64,000 nt of DNA from Berberis thunbergii. Its lineage: Eukaryota; Streptophyta; Magnoliopsida; Ranunculales; Berberidaceae. This document shows, piece by piece, positions 22,376 through 33,926 of this stretch (within the stretch, counting starts at the first letter, position 1; each line of letters opens with the position of its first letter). The position numbers and the translations under genes were made by a program. The stretch is from NCBI GenBank assembly GCA_003290165.1, contig QNQO01000512.1, positions 618,590-682,589 on the forward strand, in the 5' to 3' direction. The notes below the pieces were generated by a model, which saw only the letters and a program-made list of their open reading frames with translations, was not told where the DNA came from and searched no databases.

Positions 22376-24875
22376 TTTTCATTAATGGTCAAAACAGAAA
22401 GGGGTACAAGTATACAAAGTCTACTCCTTATCAGGAAAAGGTATAGAAACAGAAGAGCTAAGCTTAGTGGAAGAAGGAGCAAGAGTTGCATCCACACGCA
22501 CCGCGGCCTAGGCATTAGGGCCCAAATTGTCTTCCTCATCCGACGACACAGAGGTAATAAACAAGTCTACATACGACATCTTCTTACAATGGCAGGGATC
22601 CCACTCCAGATGCTCCTCCTTATGAGTGCCAACAGCTCCAGCCTGCCATGTACAACCCAGCGGAACTCGCATTTGCCTTGTTCCCGCTGAAGTTATTCCT
22701 CTCGCACCTTCGCGTCAGCAAGTTCACGCTCCAACAGCTCCAACTTGTTAGTCAGCGCGTCGACCTGAGACGACTTTGTGGCCAAACTGCTTTTCACAAC
22801 ACTGAGCTCATGCCACTCCAATTCGAGTTAGTCCTCGGCCTTCCTCGCCTCTCAAGCATTGAACTCCACATCGAATTCTAATTGTAGCTTCTGAGAAGTC
22901 CAATTGGACTCCTTTGCAACATTCTCTTCAGCAAGAGACCGCAGTTCAAAATGCACCCTAGCCACAACTTCCTGCACAACTTCTACATCTTGCTGGGTCT
23001 GACCCAACTTCTGTTTGAGTCTATCTTTCTCGGACGCCACCTTTACCAGATCACGCTCAAGGACCTCCAAACGAGCCCCTGAGACTCAGTGGTCACAGTT
23101 GCCTGATCCACCTTATTCTCCTCAACTTGCTTATTTAGCCGCTCAATTTCATAAAGTGTATTAGAATACAGGGTCTGCATGTGCAAAAAGACAAATCCCA
23201 TGGTGCATACCCTCTCACGAGCTGCCTCGACTTCCGTCCCAGCAATGACCACTTGGCTCAAGTGAGACATGCCCAACATAAGGTACTTTAAACCCTTATC
23301 TATACACCCTTCTAGCGTATCCTCTTCGGGTTTTGGAACGCAATCCATTAGCCAACTGTGACTCCTACTTATGTGTTTCCTTGAAGCATACTCCACGTCT
23401 ACCTCTTGGTGCCAGACCTGGGAACTCATCTTTACCAAGTCTGGGGTAAACATGTTTATCCGTGCATTCGAATGAAGCTTTTCCATATCAGGAATCATGC
23501 CGGCACCACCCTTCACAGTGCCACTATTCTTAGGCTCGCTTCCATGGCCTTACCCATGTCATGAACAAGCGACCCTTAAGTACGAGGTGGCTCGACAAGA
23601 TCCGGAGGGAGACGAGGGAGCAAACTATCCAAATGACCTTTCATCACTCCTAGCTGTGGCCTGGAACGAGACAGCGAACAATGCAGACTATGAGAAACCT
23701 GGCCCATAGCATTGCAACCACTTTAAATAGCGTACCAATGGGACGATCATATTTTACAACCTCTGGCAGTCCTTCGCAGGAGTCTTCTATCGGAATAGTC
23801 TCGCGCAAATTAGCAACAACAAAAGCCGCCATTGCACCAGACGTTCATTCAAAGTTTTGGCTTGTGCATCACCATGATTCAACCTGTCCTCAACCCCTAC
23901 AAACCACAGGTAATCATTCTCCATGCCGAACACATCATTCTTCGCTCTGACGGGATGAGCAAACTCGTGCTTTTCTTTCACTAGAGCGGGTCATGTTGAA
24001 GACAACCCAATTCTGACACAAGACCTCTTCAAACACACAAAGAAGGCAAGCATTACAGACGACTCATCCACATCATACAGAACAAGAACTTTGGCCCCAT
24101 CAGCCTTCTTCTTCCTAGAAGAGGCCCCGTCTTCCAACTTAACTTGCGATGCTCAGTATTGATTGGGGGTGACGTGCCAGTTGTCCCACAACCCATTATG
24201 GATGAAGCTGGCAACACTTATGACATCGACCACGTTCCTTTTTGACAAGCCGTAGAACGTCTGCATAGTGTTTTGCTCCTCTAGGGTAAGGGGAGTAGCG
24301 AGAAACCTTCCTACGAAAAGACACATGCAGTGATTAGCTAGCCTACAACCCAGAGTCACAAGAAAAGGCTAAATTTACGAAGTGGACTGAACTCTCGCTC
24401 GGGCGGACGACCCTTGCATTAAAAATACTTCGAATCGGCAGGGGTAAAATTCACGAAACAACCGGTGACATCATATTACAGACAACGTTACTCTTCAGCT
24501 GAGGAGAGATCAACAACTAAATTACTCACGGAGTCACGTTGACACCAGCCTCCTTCACACTGATAAGGATCAGAAGGATGATCCTATATCCATTATGCCC
24601 CAACTGGACTGGAGGAATCCCCAGGAAATCCAAGAATTCCCAAATCACGTCCAGAACAAGAAAACAGTTTGAAGCATCCCCCGATGCAAGCAGATGAAAC
24701 CAGCCGGTGGCGACATTGGCATTTGGTTACCCTTCAGAACATACAATGGCAGGTCCTCAGGGACCCCAAACTTCATACGAATTTCAACAAGGCTAGGCTC
24801 GGAAAGCAACATGTCTTCAAAAAACTCTAGGCCCTTGACGAAGGTTTCGTAGTCAAGAAGGTTTTGTTGAGCCAT
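22376..24875 (-). pseudogene. Antisense ORF of element B
   Basis: The minus-strand gene lies between the tandem array and the 3' LTR. The start at 24875 (MAQQNLLDYETF, then FEFFEDMLL-like) matches D's MAHQNHLDD. The N-terminal domain has I-R-x-K-F-G-V-P-E-D-L and an L-Y-V-L-K-G block. A middle segment (24153-24359) has LTLEEQNTMQTFYGLSKRNV. The C-terminal half (22850-23516) is Leu/Glu/Gln-rich and likely coiled coil, with WHQEVDVEYASRKHISR, also seen in E and D. The acidic S-S-D-E-E-D tail ends near 22400. Several frames are needed. It may be a host-derived or element-specific accessory protein; function unknown. Confidence 0.6.
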
Positions 24876-25110
24876 GAAGGAGATGAACAAATATTTTCTA
24901 ATTAGAGTAGTATTTTAAGGGGAAAGAAATTAGAAGAGTCAGACTCTACACTACGGATGACCTAAATAGGGAGTAGGTTCCCGCACCTTTTACGTTGAAC
25001 CGACGCATGTTCAATTAATGCAGCGCACGGCTCAAGTAACGATTCAGACTCAATCATCATGAGCGACATATCCTTTCAAGAGATGACTTAACGAACTGAT
25101 GTGACGGCCT

Positions 25111-25130
25111 ACTAACTCGGGGGGAGTAGT
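25111..25130 (+). other. Polypurine tract of element B
   Basis: 'actaactcggggggagtagt' directly precedes the 3' LTR and equals that of A except for a few bases. Confidence 0.75.
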
Positions 25131-25775
25131 TGATGATACATAAAATGGTCACACCCCTGAGCCGTACATGTGCCATGATGATCTCGAGGAATTATGGGCT
25201 CCAGAATCAACCCAATACTGATCCGACCCAAGAGGTTCTAAGCTCGCCAGATGGACCCGAACTCTTACAGCATGCTAGGCCAACACGTTTCACAGCTATC
25301 CTCAATACTCGTAAGTCCTACTAAGGAAAGTATCTCGAGGATCAACTTCGGACGGGCAACTACAACAGCTTTCTGCTTTGAACTAAGAAGCAAATACCAA
25401 AGTACATTCCACATAGGGAAACTTTTTCATACGTATTGGGAACTATTTCTCGTGTATCTAGGAGCACAAGGCTAACAAGGAACTTCCCTCCTACAACACG
25501 ACTCCTAATTAGAGAAGGAACTCCAAGCAGATCTCTTTCCTAAACTGCGCCTTCGATGGCCTGGTAGAACCAGGACTCTAGTACTATAAATAAGACTTGA
25601 AGTCGGTAAGCTAAGGTACGCTACAAATTTCCTATTTACAACATTACACCTTCCTTAGATCTCTGTCGACTTTAGCGACAACGGCCACCACAACGTTAGT
25701 CCGTGGCTCACGTGCGTTACTTGTGCACGTCAACAAAAATCAGGTCAAAACAGGGAGCGAAAAATGACTGCATCA
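25131..25775 (+). repeat. 3' LTR of element B
   Basis: It begins TGATGATACATAAAATGG and ends ATGACTGCATCA, and matches 16603-17281. It is followed by ATTGT, the right copy of the target duplication. Confidence 0.87.
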
Positions 25776-26311
25776 ATTGTGACGCACTTGGTTGCTACTA
25801 ATTGTTGGACGCATCCTCAACTTTTTAGGTTATTGTTGTACAATTCTTTAACACTTTTGGAGGAGGATGTTCATTAAGTTCTTCCTCTTCATTTTATGGT
25901 ACATCATTTATGAGGAAAAATATATGTTGGGCTGACGACGTTAAACCAAGCTCTCCTTGGAGGCAACCCAGCTTTAGTTGTGTCATTATGGTTAGTCTGG
26001 TGTTATTTTCTAGTTGCATTTCACTCATACTCATTAGCTCCATAACAATTTTGACTTACAACTGATACATGTAATTTTTTCGTTTGTGCTTTTATTGTGT
26101 CATGTATGTGTTTTATTAATTTCTCATTGTAAATCCACAGTTCTTTTTTTTTTTTTTTACTTTCATTGGTGGATGATCTCTTCAAATGGTAAAAACTTCA
26201 CCATGTTAATATCACTCTAACTTTCATCTTTTCTTTTTCCATCATTTGTCATTATTCTTTTTTTTTATACATTGAAGACAATGTTTGGTTTAGGTTTGGG
26301 GGTGGAGTTTA
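25776..26311 (+). other. Athila-like 3' internal region and polypurine tract
   Basis: The block at about 25931-25970 (ctgacgacgttaaaccaagc, then tggaggcaaccc) is the conserved segment that lies downstream of coding sequence in plant Athila-type elements. About 300 bases on, 'ttgaagacaatgtttggt' followed by 'ttaggtttgggggtgg' (to 26305) is the usual Athila polypurine tract. It continues the element interrupted by B. No coding sequence remains. Confidence 0.6.
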
Positions 26312-26321
26312 TGAGTTTTTG

Positions 26322-27155
26322 CAGAGTAGTGAAAGCATGGCTTTTTATCACTTAAATCCAAAAGCTAAACCAATCCATGACACCTTGCTTCGCTTCGGTC
26401 AAAGCCAAGTCACTATGGCTTTTTGCTAAAGCCTAAAGCGCCCAAAATGGTGCTTTCATGTTACAAAGTGTCTCCAAATTTTATTTTTTTTGAATTCTCT
26501 TACTAATATTTTCTAATTTTGGAAAGAAAAAAACAGAAATTGAGAGGGAAAGAAGAGGAATAGAAAGGAAGAAGATATGAGAAAATTTTAGGCTAAGAAA
26601 CCGGCCAGATTACTCGAATGCAAGCAAAGGGGGAAGAGGAAGAGGATGAACAATATGCAATTATCATACTGATTTTCTCTGATTTTGGTTGGAAAAAAGA
26701 ATGGATAGGGAGAGGGAAGGATAAAGAAAGGATATGACTTTAGGCAGAGAAACCCATCAGATTGCTCGGATGCAGGTAGATGAAGACGATGAACAATACA
26801 TATGGGAGGAGGAAGACGATGAAATACGTGCAGAGGGGAGGGAAATTTATTTTAAACTTGGTCTCTATTCACACCCATTGCATTTTTTAGGACACCCTGT
26901 CTAGAAAATTCAAAAAACATTAAAATTAAAATTTTAAATTCAGTTAATATTAACACTATGTAATTAATATAGAATTAAGAAATTTAATTTTTCAGAGCAC
27001 ATACTTCCATTATGCATTTAAAAAAAATATAATATGAATTGTTTTTTAAGGGACGCTTCATTTGCGTTAAGCCACCGCTTTACGCTTCGTTTTTTTGAAA
27101 AAAAAAGTCAAGCCATCAGATTTCGTTTTGACTTCGCTTCATGCTTTGACTACCT
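26322..27155. mobile_element. Non-autonomous Mutator-like element (MITE), 834 bp
   Basis: A perfect 10-bp duplication TGAGTTTTTG flanks it (26312-26321 and 27156-27165). The ends are imperfect inverted repeats: CAGAGTAGTGAAAGCATGGC on the left against AGGTAGTCAAAGCATGAAGC as complement of the right. A 9-10-bp duplication with no transposase fits the Mutator superfamily. The interior is AT-rich, with cgcttcgcttc-type words near both ends. Confidence 0.75.
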
Positions 27156-27165
27156 TGAGTTTTTG

Positions 27166-29592
27166 TGCATTTTTCATAATTATGAGTTGAAATGTATTTA
27201 ACAACTCAACCAGTTAATTATTGTATTCTATTTAATCTCCATTGAATATGTAGATGATTATGGTAATTGTGAATTTTTTTTATATGAAAATGCACTCGAA
27301 ATTCAAAGTTCGTTTTCAATGAAGAGAGTATGCTTTTAAATTTGAGAAAATAAATGCTATCAATTATCACCTTAATATATTAATAGGAAGACATAAGGTT
27401 TGATATTACCTTTAAGTTAAATATATTTTATGTGATTTTTCAACTCGACTATTCTTGCACTATAAGCCAAGTTAGCATAATTTAGTAAGATGTTTATTAG
27501 AAAGTCTTAGAATAAAAGTGGAGACTTAACTCTTATGAGTTTTGATATATTCTATTTTTTCTTGAGGGTTATTTAATAAACTCTGATTTTTTTATGTCTG
27601 CATTATCTCATTGACGGTCTTATTATTCTTGTTTATTTTATTTATTGCTTTGAGAATGACATTCAAAATTGAATCATTAGAACATCTTGATTTATTTAAT
27701 TGAAATGTCATAATGCCGACTAGAGCTTAGGAAGTGATATATGCATTTTTTTTTTTTTGAATAGTTCTCTAGCCTTTTACCTTACCAAGTAATAAAAATC
27801 TGTTTGCAACGCTTTGAGCCTTTGAATATCATTTTCTTTGCTAACCCCTTCTCCATTACCTATTCCAAATATGGAATAATATCCCATATTATTTTTATCC
27901 TAAACAATTTCTTTGAGAATGTGTATAATTGGATATATATTTGGAACATGCAAATGAAAAAAGTTGAAACTAAATATTCCATGAATCCTCAAGACTGAAA
28001 GGTTTCATTATGCAAAAGAGGAAAAACATGTCATTGATAAAAAAAAGAGAAAAAAAAATTTTATGCTTCGAAAAATATATATATATAACGGAGAAGGAAG
28101 AAAAAAAATGCTCCATGTGTTTATTAAAAGGTGTATCCTTTCTCTGAACTTTTTGTGTATCCTTTTTTCATTTTTGTTAGCCATAATCCAAGCCTCATTA
28201 CAACCTAATAAAAACCAAGTAAAGATTTGGTCCATAGATGTGGAGATTAAATAGACAAGAATTATGATGTGTGATTTGACATTTTCAAAACTAATTGATA
28301 TTCCTATTCATGAGATCATATTCATTTCATTATTTGAAAAGTTTGTTTTTCATTATAATTATATGTAAGATGTTTATGTTTTCATAATTTATTATTTTCC
28401 TCACATATGAAGAGAGTGAAAAACCAATTTATGAGTGACATGAGAGATTTGAAATCAAAGAGTTTTTTTTAGAAGTTATCCGGTTGTGTCTTTATTGTGA
28501 AATAGAGAGTTATGTTGACTAGGTTATGCACACATGCACTTTGAGCTGAAAATGATAATGAAATTTATTTATATAACCTGTTGATATTGATAAATCGTTA
28601 TCAAAATCTGTTGATATATTACTATGACACTGTTAGTTGCTTTTCTAAAAAATTTGGCTGTTAAAATGAATAAGAGTGACCATGTTTTTGAAATTTATTG
28701 AGTTAGTAATGTTTGTGGGTAATATCTCCTTGTCCACTAAAAGTAATTTAGGGATTCAAAACCTTGCTTCATGTTTAAGGTAAGTGTAACCGATAATTCA
28801 TGCGAAAGTGAGTTAGGATTTAATTTTGTTTTGTTCGAGGACTAGCAAAATATAGGCTTGGTTCTAATTATTTAATTTCCGTGTTTTATAAAATTAGGAT
28901 CTTAAATGATGAATTCGTATAAATGCGACACCTTAGATAACAAGTATTTAATAGATTTGAATGAGACGGTGAAATTGCAAATTGCCGCAATAATTCGCAT
29001 GCCAAAGCCCACCCAAACCAAACCCCATGTGAATCAAACCTAAACCTACGCCTTAACTCGACCAAAACATATTTAATCTCCTTCCTGCCACAGACAAAAC
29101 ACTCTCCTCTCTTTCGGAGGCAGTTGCCCTCTCTTCTCTCCTTTTCTCTTTTCACGCGACCGACAATTCTGACTCGATAGAAGGACGGACAACCACCAGC
29201 TTCTCTCGCTTCCACCTCGTTTCAGTCACACATATCTTTCTCTGCTTCTTCTTGGCTCCCTGAAATCACAGTAACAGAGATCTCATGCCCTCCATCTCTT
29301 CCACACTGCCGGCCAACGACGACCAAACTCCTCCCCTATTCCATCACGTCCCTTGCTCCCTTTCACCATCTCTCTATTCCTCTTGTTGGCCCTCTTCTTC
29401 CTCGATTTTTGCACACACACAACAATAAACATCACCACCTATGACCCTTCTTATTTTCTTCCTCCTTGTAGAATCACTAGCCACGATCATAGTTCGCATC
29501 TAACTTCGTCTTCATCTGCTCCTCATCGCCACAAATCGATCCATCCCTTTGACCTCCCATCTTTCTATCCATCACGACCAGAGAGACGTCTC
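27166..29592 (+). repeat. Probable Athila-like LTR, left part; no gene
   Basis: AT-rich sequence following the polypurine tract, then a pyrimidine-rich stretch (29040-29590). The continuation beyond the Copia element ends in a 'gtgggatcgactcg … gtgcacttgcga' motif of the kind found near the 3' end of Athila LTRs. No opposite LTR is in the window to compare, so the boundaries are inferred. Small frames here have no recognisable product. Confidence 0.4.
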
Positions 29593-29837
29593 TGTTAGCT
29601 ATAGTTTTGCTAGTTTCTGTTTTGAGTTTACTAATTCAACTTGTTTGTTGAAATAAGACCTATTCTTTAGGGGAGATAGAGGTTGTTTTTCTAGCCACTA
29701 CGCTATAGGCTTGTAAAGCGCAGTGTTGTTATTTTCTTTTTGTGTAAAAGGCTATAAATAGCCACTAGTATGTTGAATTGAATAATACATTTCCTCCATT
29801 CAGTTTTCTAAAGTTTTCTAAGTTCTGATTACCAACA
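29593..29837 (+). repeat. 5' LTR of Copia element
   Basis: TGTTAGC…ACCAACA, 245 bp. It carries the promoter (TATA box at 29752-29760) and is 244/245 identical to the 3' LTR. Confidence 0.98.
29752..29760 (+). promoter_or_regulatory. TATA box in Copia 5' LTR
   Basis: CTATAAATA is set in ggctataaatagcc, about 85 bases before the LTR end. It is duplicated at 34086-34094 in the 3' LTR. It is well placed to start the genomic RNA inside the LTR. Confidence 0.7.
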
Positions 29838-29839
29838 TA

Positions 29840-29852
29840 TGGTATCAGAGCC
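29840..29852 (+). other. Primer-binding site of Copia element (initiator Met tRNA type)
   Basis: TGGTATCAGAGCC begins two bases after the LTR. This is the standard plant Copia site complementary to the 3' end of initiator methionine tRNA. Confidence 0.93.
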
Positions 29853-29897
29853 ATTGAAAGGGGCCTGATTGAATAGGAGTGTGAGAGTGAGTGAAGC

Positions 29898-32800
29898 ATG
29901 GCAACCTCAGAGAAATTCGTGATTCCAAAATTTGATGGCCATTACGACCATTGGTCGATGTTGATGGAGAATTTCTTGAGGAGCAAAGAGATGTGGAATC
30001 TGGTGGATGAAGGGATTTCGTCACCAGCGATTGGGACTTCATCAGCAAGTGAGACGCAGAGGAAGAGTGTCGAAGAAGCTAAGCTCAAGGATCTGAAGGT
30101 AAAGAATTTTCTGTTTCAAGCAATTAACAGAGAAATCATTGAAACCATTCTTGACAAAGGGACGTCGAAGGCGATCTGGGATTCAATGAAGCAGAAGTAC
30201 CAAGGATCCACCAAGGTGAAGAGAGCACAGCTGCAGGCATTGAGGAAGGAGTTTGAAATGCTGACTATGAAGGAAGGAGAAAAGATCGATAGCTTTCTTG
30301 CACGAACTCTGACAGTTGTGAACAAGATGAAGGTGAATGGTGAAGCTATGAAGCCAAGCACAATGGTGGGTAAGGTTTTGAGATCTTTGACTCCCAAATT
30401 CAATTACGTTGTCTGTTCAATTGAGGAGTCAAATGATTTAGATACCATGACCATTGATGAACTCCATGGAAGTCTGCTGGTTCAAGAACAGAGAATGCAG
30501 GGGAGTCAGGAGGAAGAACAAGTCTTAAGAATCTCTTATGATGATAAGCCAGGGAGAGGAAGGGGCAGAGGCTCATTCCGAGGAGGTCGAGGTAGAGGAA
30601 GAGGAAGGATGTCTCAGAATAAAGCTACTATAGAATGTTTCAAATGTCATCAGTTGGGACACTATAAATATGAGTGTCCTGATTGGGAGAAGAAGGCTAA
30701 CTATGTCGAACTTGAAGAAGAAGAAGAGATTCTGTTGATGTCCTATGTCGACTCTCATCAAACCAAAAGAGAAGAAGTCTGGTTCCTTGACTCTGGGTGT
30801 TCCAATCACATGACCGGAAACAAAGAATGGTTCTCGGAGCTGGAGGAAGGATTTCGACAAACGGTGAAGCTTGGTAATGACACCAGAATGGCAGTGGTGG
30901 CTAAAGGAAGTGTACGACTTCAAGTAAATGGCATCATTCAGGTAATTTCAGATGTTTTTTATATACCTGAATTGAAGAGCAATTTGTTGAGCATAGGACA
31001 ACTTCAGGAGAAGGGTTTGGCTATTTTAATTCAGCAAGAGACTTGTAGAGTCTATCATCCTAGAAGAGGGTTAATTATGCAAACTAATATGAGTAGAAAT
31101 AGACTGTTCTATCTGTTAGCATCTATGGCACCAAAAAATTCTATGTGTCTTCTAGCTGAAGCTCTGTCTGAGAAAGAATCACACTTGTGGCATCGTCGCT
31201 TTGGCCATTTGAATTATCAGGGGTTGAGAACACTTGCATACAGAAAAATGGTAGATGGTGTGCCTCTGCTCAAAGTTCCAGAGAAATTATGTGAAGCTTG
31301 TTTGGTTGGCAAACAACACAGAGAATCTATACCAAAGCAGAGTTCGTGGAGAGCATCGAAGCAGCTTCAACTGGTGCATTCTGATCTATGTGGACCTATC
31401 AAACCGGCTTCCAACAATGATACAAGGTATATCGTAAGTTTTATTGATGATTTTTCACGTAAAACTTGGGTTTATTTTTTACATGAGAAGTCAGAAGCTT
31501 TTGTTGCATTCAAGAATTTCAAAGCATGTGTTGAAAAGGAGGTTGGCGCATATATTACTTGTTTGAGAACAGATAGAGGAGGTGAGTTCAACTCCAATGA
31601 ATTTGGAGAATTTTGCAAAGCTCAAGGTATAAGCAGACAGTTGACAACAGCATACACTCCACAGCAGAACGGAGTTGCTGAAAGGAAGAACAGAACAATC
31701 ATGAACACAGTGCGTTCCATGTTAGCTGAGAAGAAAGTTCCAAAAAGGTTCTGGCCTGAAGCTGTAAAGTGGTGTGTGCACATTCAAAACAGGAGTCTAA
31801 CTGCGGCAGTGAAAGAAAAAACTCCAGAGGAAGCATGGAGTGGTGTGAAGCCAACGGTGGATTATTTTCGGATCTTCGGGTGTATAGCCCATGCTCACAT
31901 TCCAGACCAGAAGAGAAGTAAGTTGGATTCCAAGAGTAAGAAGTGTGTATTCTTGGGTGTTAGTGATGAATCCAAGGCTTATAGATTGTATGATCCAGCC
32001 ACTAAGACGATTATGATCAGCAATGATGTTGTATTTGAAGAAGAAGAGAGTTGGGATTGGGGCAGAACTGAAGTAGAATTGAAGTTGGACGTGCTAGAAG
32101 ATGATAAAGAAAGTATTGAAGAGCATACTGAGGAGGAGAATATTAAGAATGTCTCAGGCAGCAGAAGTTCAGAGAGTTCACTTCCAAATGAAGTAAACAC
32201 TCAAGAAGTTGCAGTTGAAGGGAGGGATGAAAGAATCAGAAGAAAACCGGTCTGGATGGCAGATTATGAAACAAGTGAAGGGCTTTCAGAAGAGGAAGAT
32301 ATGCATGCAATGATGATGGCAACAGATGATGATCCATTTTGGTTTGAAGAGGCAGTTAAGAGCAAGAAGTGGAGAGAAGCGATGGCAGCGGAAATTGAAG
32401 CTATAGAAAAAAATCAGACTTGGGAGTTGATGGATCTGCCTAAGGGTGCCAAGTCTATTGGAGTTAAGTGGGTTTTCAAGACCAAACTTAATGAAAATGG
32501 GGACGTGGAAAAATATAAGGCAAGATTGGTAGCTAAGGGTTATGCACAACGCTATGGAGTGGATTATACTGAAGTATTTGCACCAGTTGCAAGACTTGAC
32601 ACCATTCGAGTAATACTTGCAGTAGCAGCACAGTATGGATGGGAAGTTTTTCAGCTTGACGTGAAGAGTGCTTTTCTTCACGGTGAGCTCAAGGAGGAGG
32701 TTTTTGTGCAACAGCCTGAAGGGTTTATTAAGGAGGGAGAAGAAGGAAGGGTTTACAAATTAAAGAAAGCTGTATATGGCCTCAAGCAAGCACCAAGGGC

Positions 32801-33890
32801 GTGGTACAGCAAAATTGAGGCTTATTTTCTGCGTGAAGGCTTTGAGAAATGTTCCAGTGAGCATACTTTGTTCACCAAGTCAGTAGGAGGTAAAATTTTG
32901 ATAGTCAGCCTTTATGTAGATGATTTAATCTTTACTGGAAGTGATATGAGCATGTGTAATGAGTTTAAAAACTCAATGATGTTGGAGTTTGACATGTCTG
33001 ATTTGGGAAGAATGAGACATTTTCTTGGAGTAGAAGTGTTGCAGAATTCGAATGGTATTTTTATTTGTCAGAGAAGATATGCACGAGAGGTATTAACAAG
33101 GTTTGAGATGGCAAGTAGCAATGCTGTGAAAAATCCAATCGTTCCTGGTACAACGCTGTCAAAGGATGAAGGAGGAACTCAAGTTGATACAACTTTGTTC
33201 AAACAAGTTGTTGGGAGTCTCATGTATTTAACTGTGACTCGTCCCGACTTAATGTATGGTGTAAGTCTCATTAGCAGGTACATGTCCAGGCCAACCATGT
33301 CACACTGGTTGGCAGCCAAGAGGATTCTAAGGTATTTGAAGGGGACAACTGAGCTAGGCATTTTCTACAAGAAGGGAGAAGGCAGCTCAAAGGGAGAAGG
33401 TAGTTCAAAACTCTTGGCATTCACAGATAGTGGATATGCTGGTGATCTTGACGATAGGAGGAGTACTTCTGGATATGTGTTCATGATAGGGTCTGGAGCT
33501 GTTTCATGGTCTTCTAAAAAACAACCAGTGGTGACTTTGTCTACCACTGAGGCTGAATATATCGCAGCAGCTCTATGCGCGTGTCAGTGTATATGGCTCA
33601 AGAGAATTTTGGGAAAGATTGGAGTGGAGGAGAATGAAGGTACTATAATTCAATGTGATAATAGTTCTGCCATTCAATTGTCTAAGAATCCAGTCTTTCA
33701 TGGAAAAAGTAAACATATTCATGTGAGATTTCATTTCTTAAGAGATTTGGTAAATGATGGTGATGTGGAGTTGAGGTATTGCAATTCTCAAGAACAAGTT
33801 GCAGACTTGATGACAAAGCCACTTAAGCTGGAGCAGTTTGAGAAACTTCGCAGTATGCTTGGAATGGTTAATGCATCAGAAGTAAGCTAA
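29898..33890 (+). CDS. Ty1/Copia gag-pol polyprotein (1,330 aa, intact)
   Basis: Single polyprotein for particle assembly, reverse transcription and integration. The gag N-terminus begins around KFDGHYDHWSMLMENFL. An RGRGRG linker precedes zinc knuckle C247-x2-C250-x4-H255-x4-C260. The protease has D298-S-G. Integrase has the zinc motif H432/H437 and C465-x2-C468, then catalytic D496, D559 and E595 with exactly 35 residues between the last two. Reverse transcriptase has Y-V-D-D at 1006-1009. RNase H has D1177, E1218 and D1254, then KSKHIHVRFHF. Copia order (integrase before RT) is clear. The ATG is the first after the PBS, 45 bases downstream. No stop or shift is present, so it is probably functional. 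Confidence 0.97.
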   Translation: MATSEKFVIPKFDGHYDHWSMLMENFLRSKEMWNLVDEGISSPAIGTSSASETQRKSVEEAKLKDLKVKNFLFQAINREIIETILDKGTSKAIWDSMKQKYQGSTKVKRAQLQALRKEFEMLTMKEGEKIDSFLARTLTVVNKMKVNGEAMKPSTMVGKVLRSLTPKFNYVVCSIEESNDLDTMTIDELHGSLLVQEQRMQGSQEEEQVLRISYDDKPGRGRGRGSFRGGRGRGRGRMSQNKATIECFKCHQLGHYKYECPDWEKKANYVELEEEEEILLMSYVDSHQTKREEVWFLDSGCSNHMTGNKEWFSELEEGFRQTVKLGNDTRMAVVAKGSVRLQVNGIIQVISDVFYIPELKSNLLSIGQLQEKGLAILIQQETCRVYHPRRGLIMQTNMSRNRLFYLLASMAPKNSMCLLAEALSEKESHLWHRRFGHLNYQGLRTLAYRKMVDGVPLLKVPEKLCEACLVGKQHRESIPKQSSWRASKQLQLVHSDLCGPIKPASNNDTRYIVSFIDDFSRKTWVYFLHEKSEAFVAFKNFKACVEKEVGAYITCLRTDRGGEFNSNEFGEFCKAQGISRQLTTAYTPQQNGVAERKNRTIMNTVRSMLAEKKVPKRFWPEAVKWCVHIQNRSLTAAVKEKTPEEAWSGVKPTVDYFRIFGCIAHAHIPDQKRSKLDSKSKKCVFLGVSDESKAYRLYDPATKTIMISNDVVFEEEESWDWGRTEVELKLDVLEDDKESIEEHTEEENIKNVSGSRSSESSLPNEVNTQEVAVEGRDERIRRKPVWMADYETSEGLSEEEDMHAMMMATDDDPFWFEEAVKSKKWREAMAAEIEAIEKNQTWELMDLPKGAKSIGVKWVFKTKLNENGDVEKYKARLVAKGYAQRYGVDYTEVFAPVARLDTIRVILAVAAQYGWEVFQLDVKSAFLHGELKEEVFVQQPEGFIKEGEEGRVYKLKKAVYGLKQAPRAWYSKIEAYFLREGFEKCSSEHTLFTKSVGGKILIVSLYVDDLIFTGSDMSMCNEFKNSMMLEFDMSDLGRMRHFLGVEVLQNSNGIFICQRRYAREVLTRFEMASSNAVKNPIVPGTTLSKDEGGTQVDTTLFKQVVGSLMYLTVTRPDLMYGVSLISRYMSRPTMSHWLAAKRILRYLKGTTELGIFYKKGEGSSKGEGSSKLLAFTDSGYAGDLDDRRSTSGYVFMIGSGAVSWSSKKQPVVTLSTTEAEYIAAALCACQCIWLKRILGKIGVEENEGTIIQCDNSSAIQLSKNPVFHGKSKHIHVRFHFLRDLVNDGDVELRYCNSQEQVADLMTKPLKLEQFEKLRSMLGMVNASEVS

Positions 33891-33910
33891 ATGCAGTGTT
33901 TTTTTTTTTT

Positions 33911-33926
33911 AGCTTAAGGGAGGGAA
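33911..33926 (+). other. Polypurine tract of Copia element
   Basis: 'agcttaagggagggaa' is immediately upstream of the 3' LTR; it primes plus-strand DNA synthesis. Confidence 0.9.

Larger units (their letters stand above)
16603..25775 (+). mobile_element. Ty3/Gypsy (Tat-like) element B
   Basis: Both LTRs are present (16603-17281; 25131-25775), with PBS and polypurine tract. The flanks GTTGT (16598-16602) and ATTGT (25776-25780) are a one-mismatch 5-bp target duplication. In order it contains gag, protease, an unrecognised spacer, a 128-bp tandem array, the antisense gene, the polypurine tract and the 3' LTR. RT, RNase H and integrase are missing. It lies inside the Athila-like element. Confidence 0.87.

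Noticed and set aside
22297..22690. Overlapping frames on both strands near the end of B's antisense ORF
   Set aside because: Explained by the acidic tail of the antisense ORF and its 3' end; no independent gene.
29353..29598. Frame opening with a signal-peptide-like hydrophobic stretch, cut by the Copia element
   Set aside because: It lies in a pyrimidine-rich block where Leu/Phe/Ser frames arise by composition. No continuation resembling a protein was found right of the insertion.
32286..32711. 141-codon minus-strand frame inside the Copia polyprotein
   Set aside because: Shadow of the intact sense reading frame.
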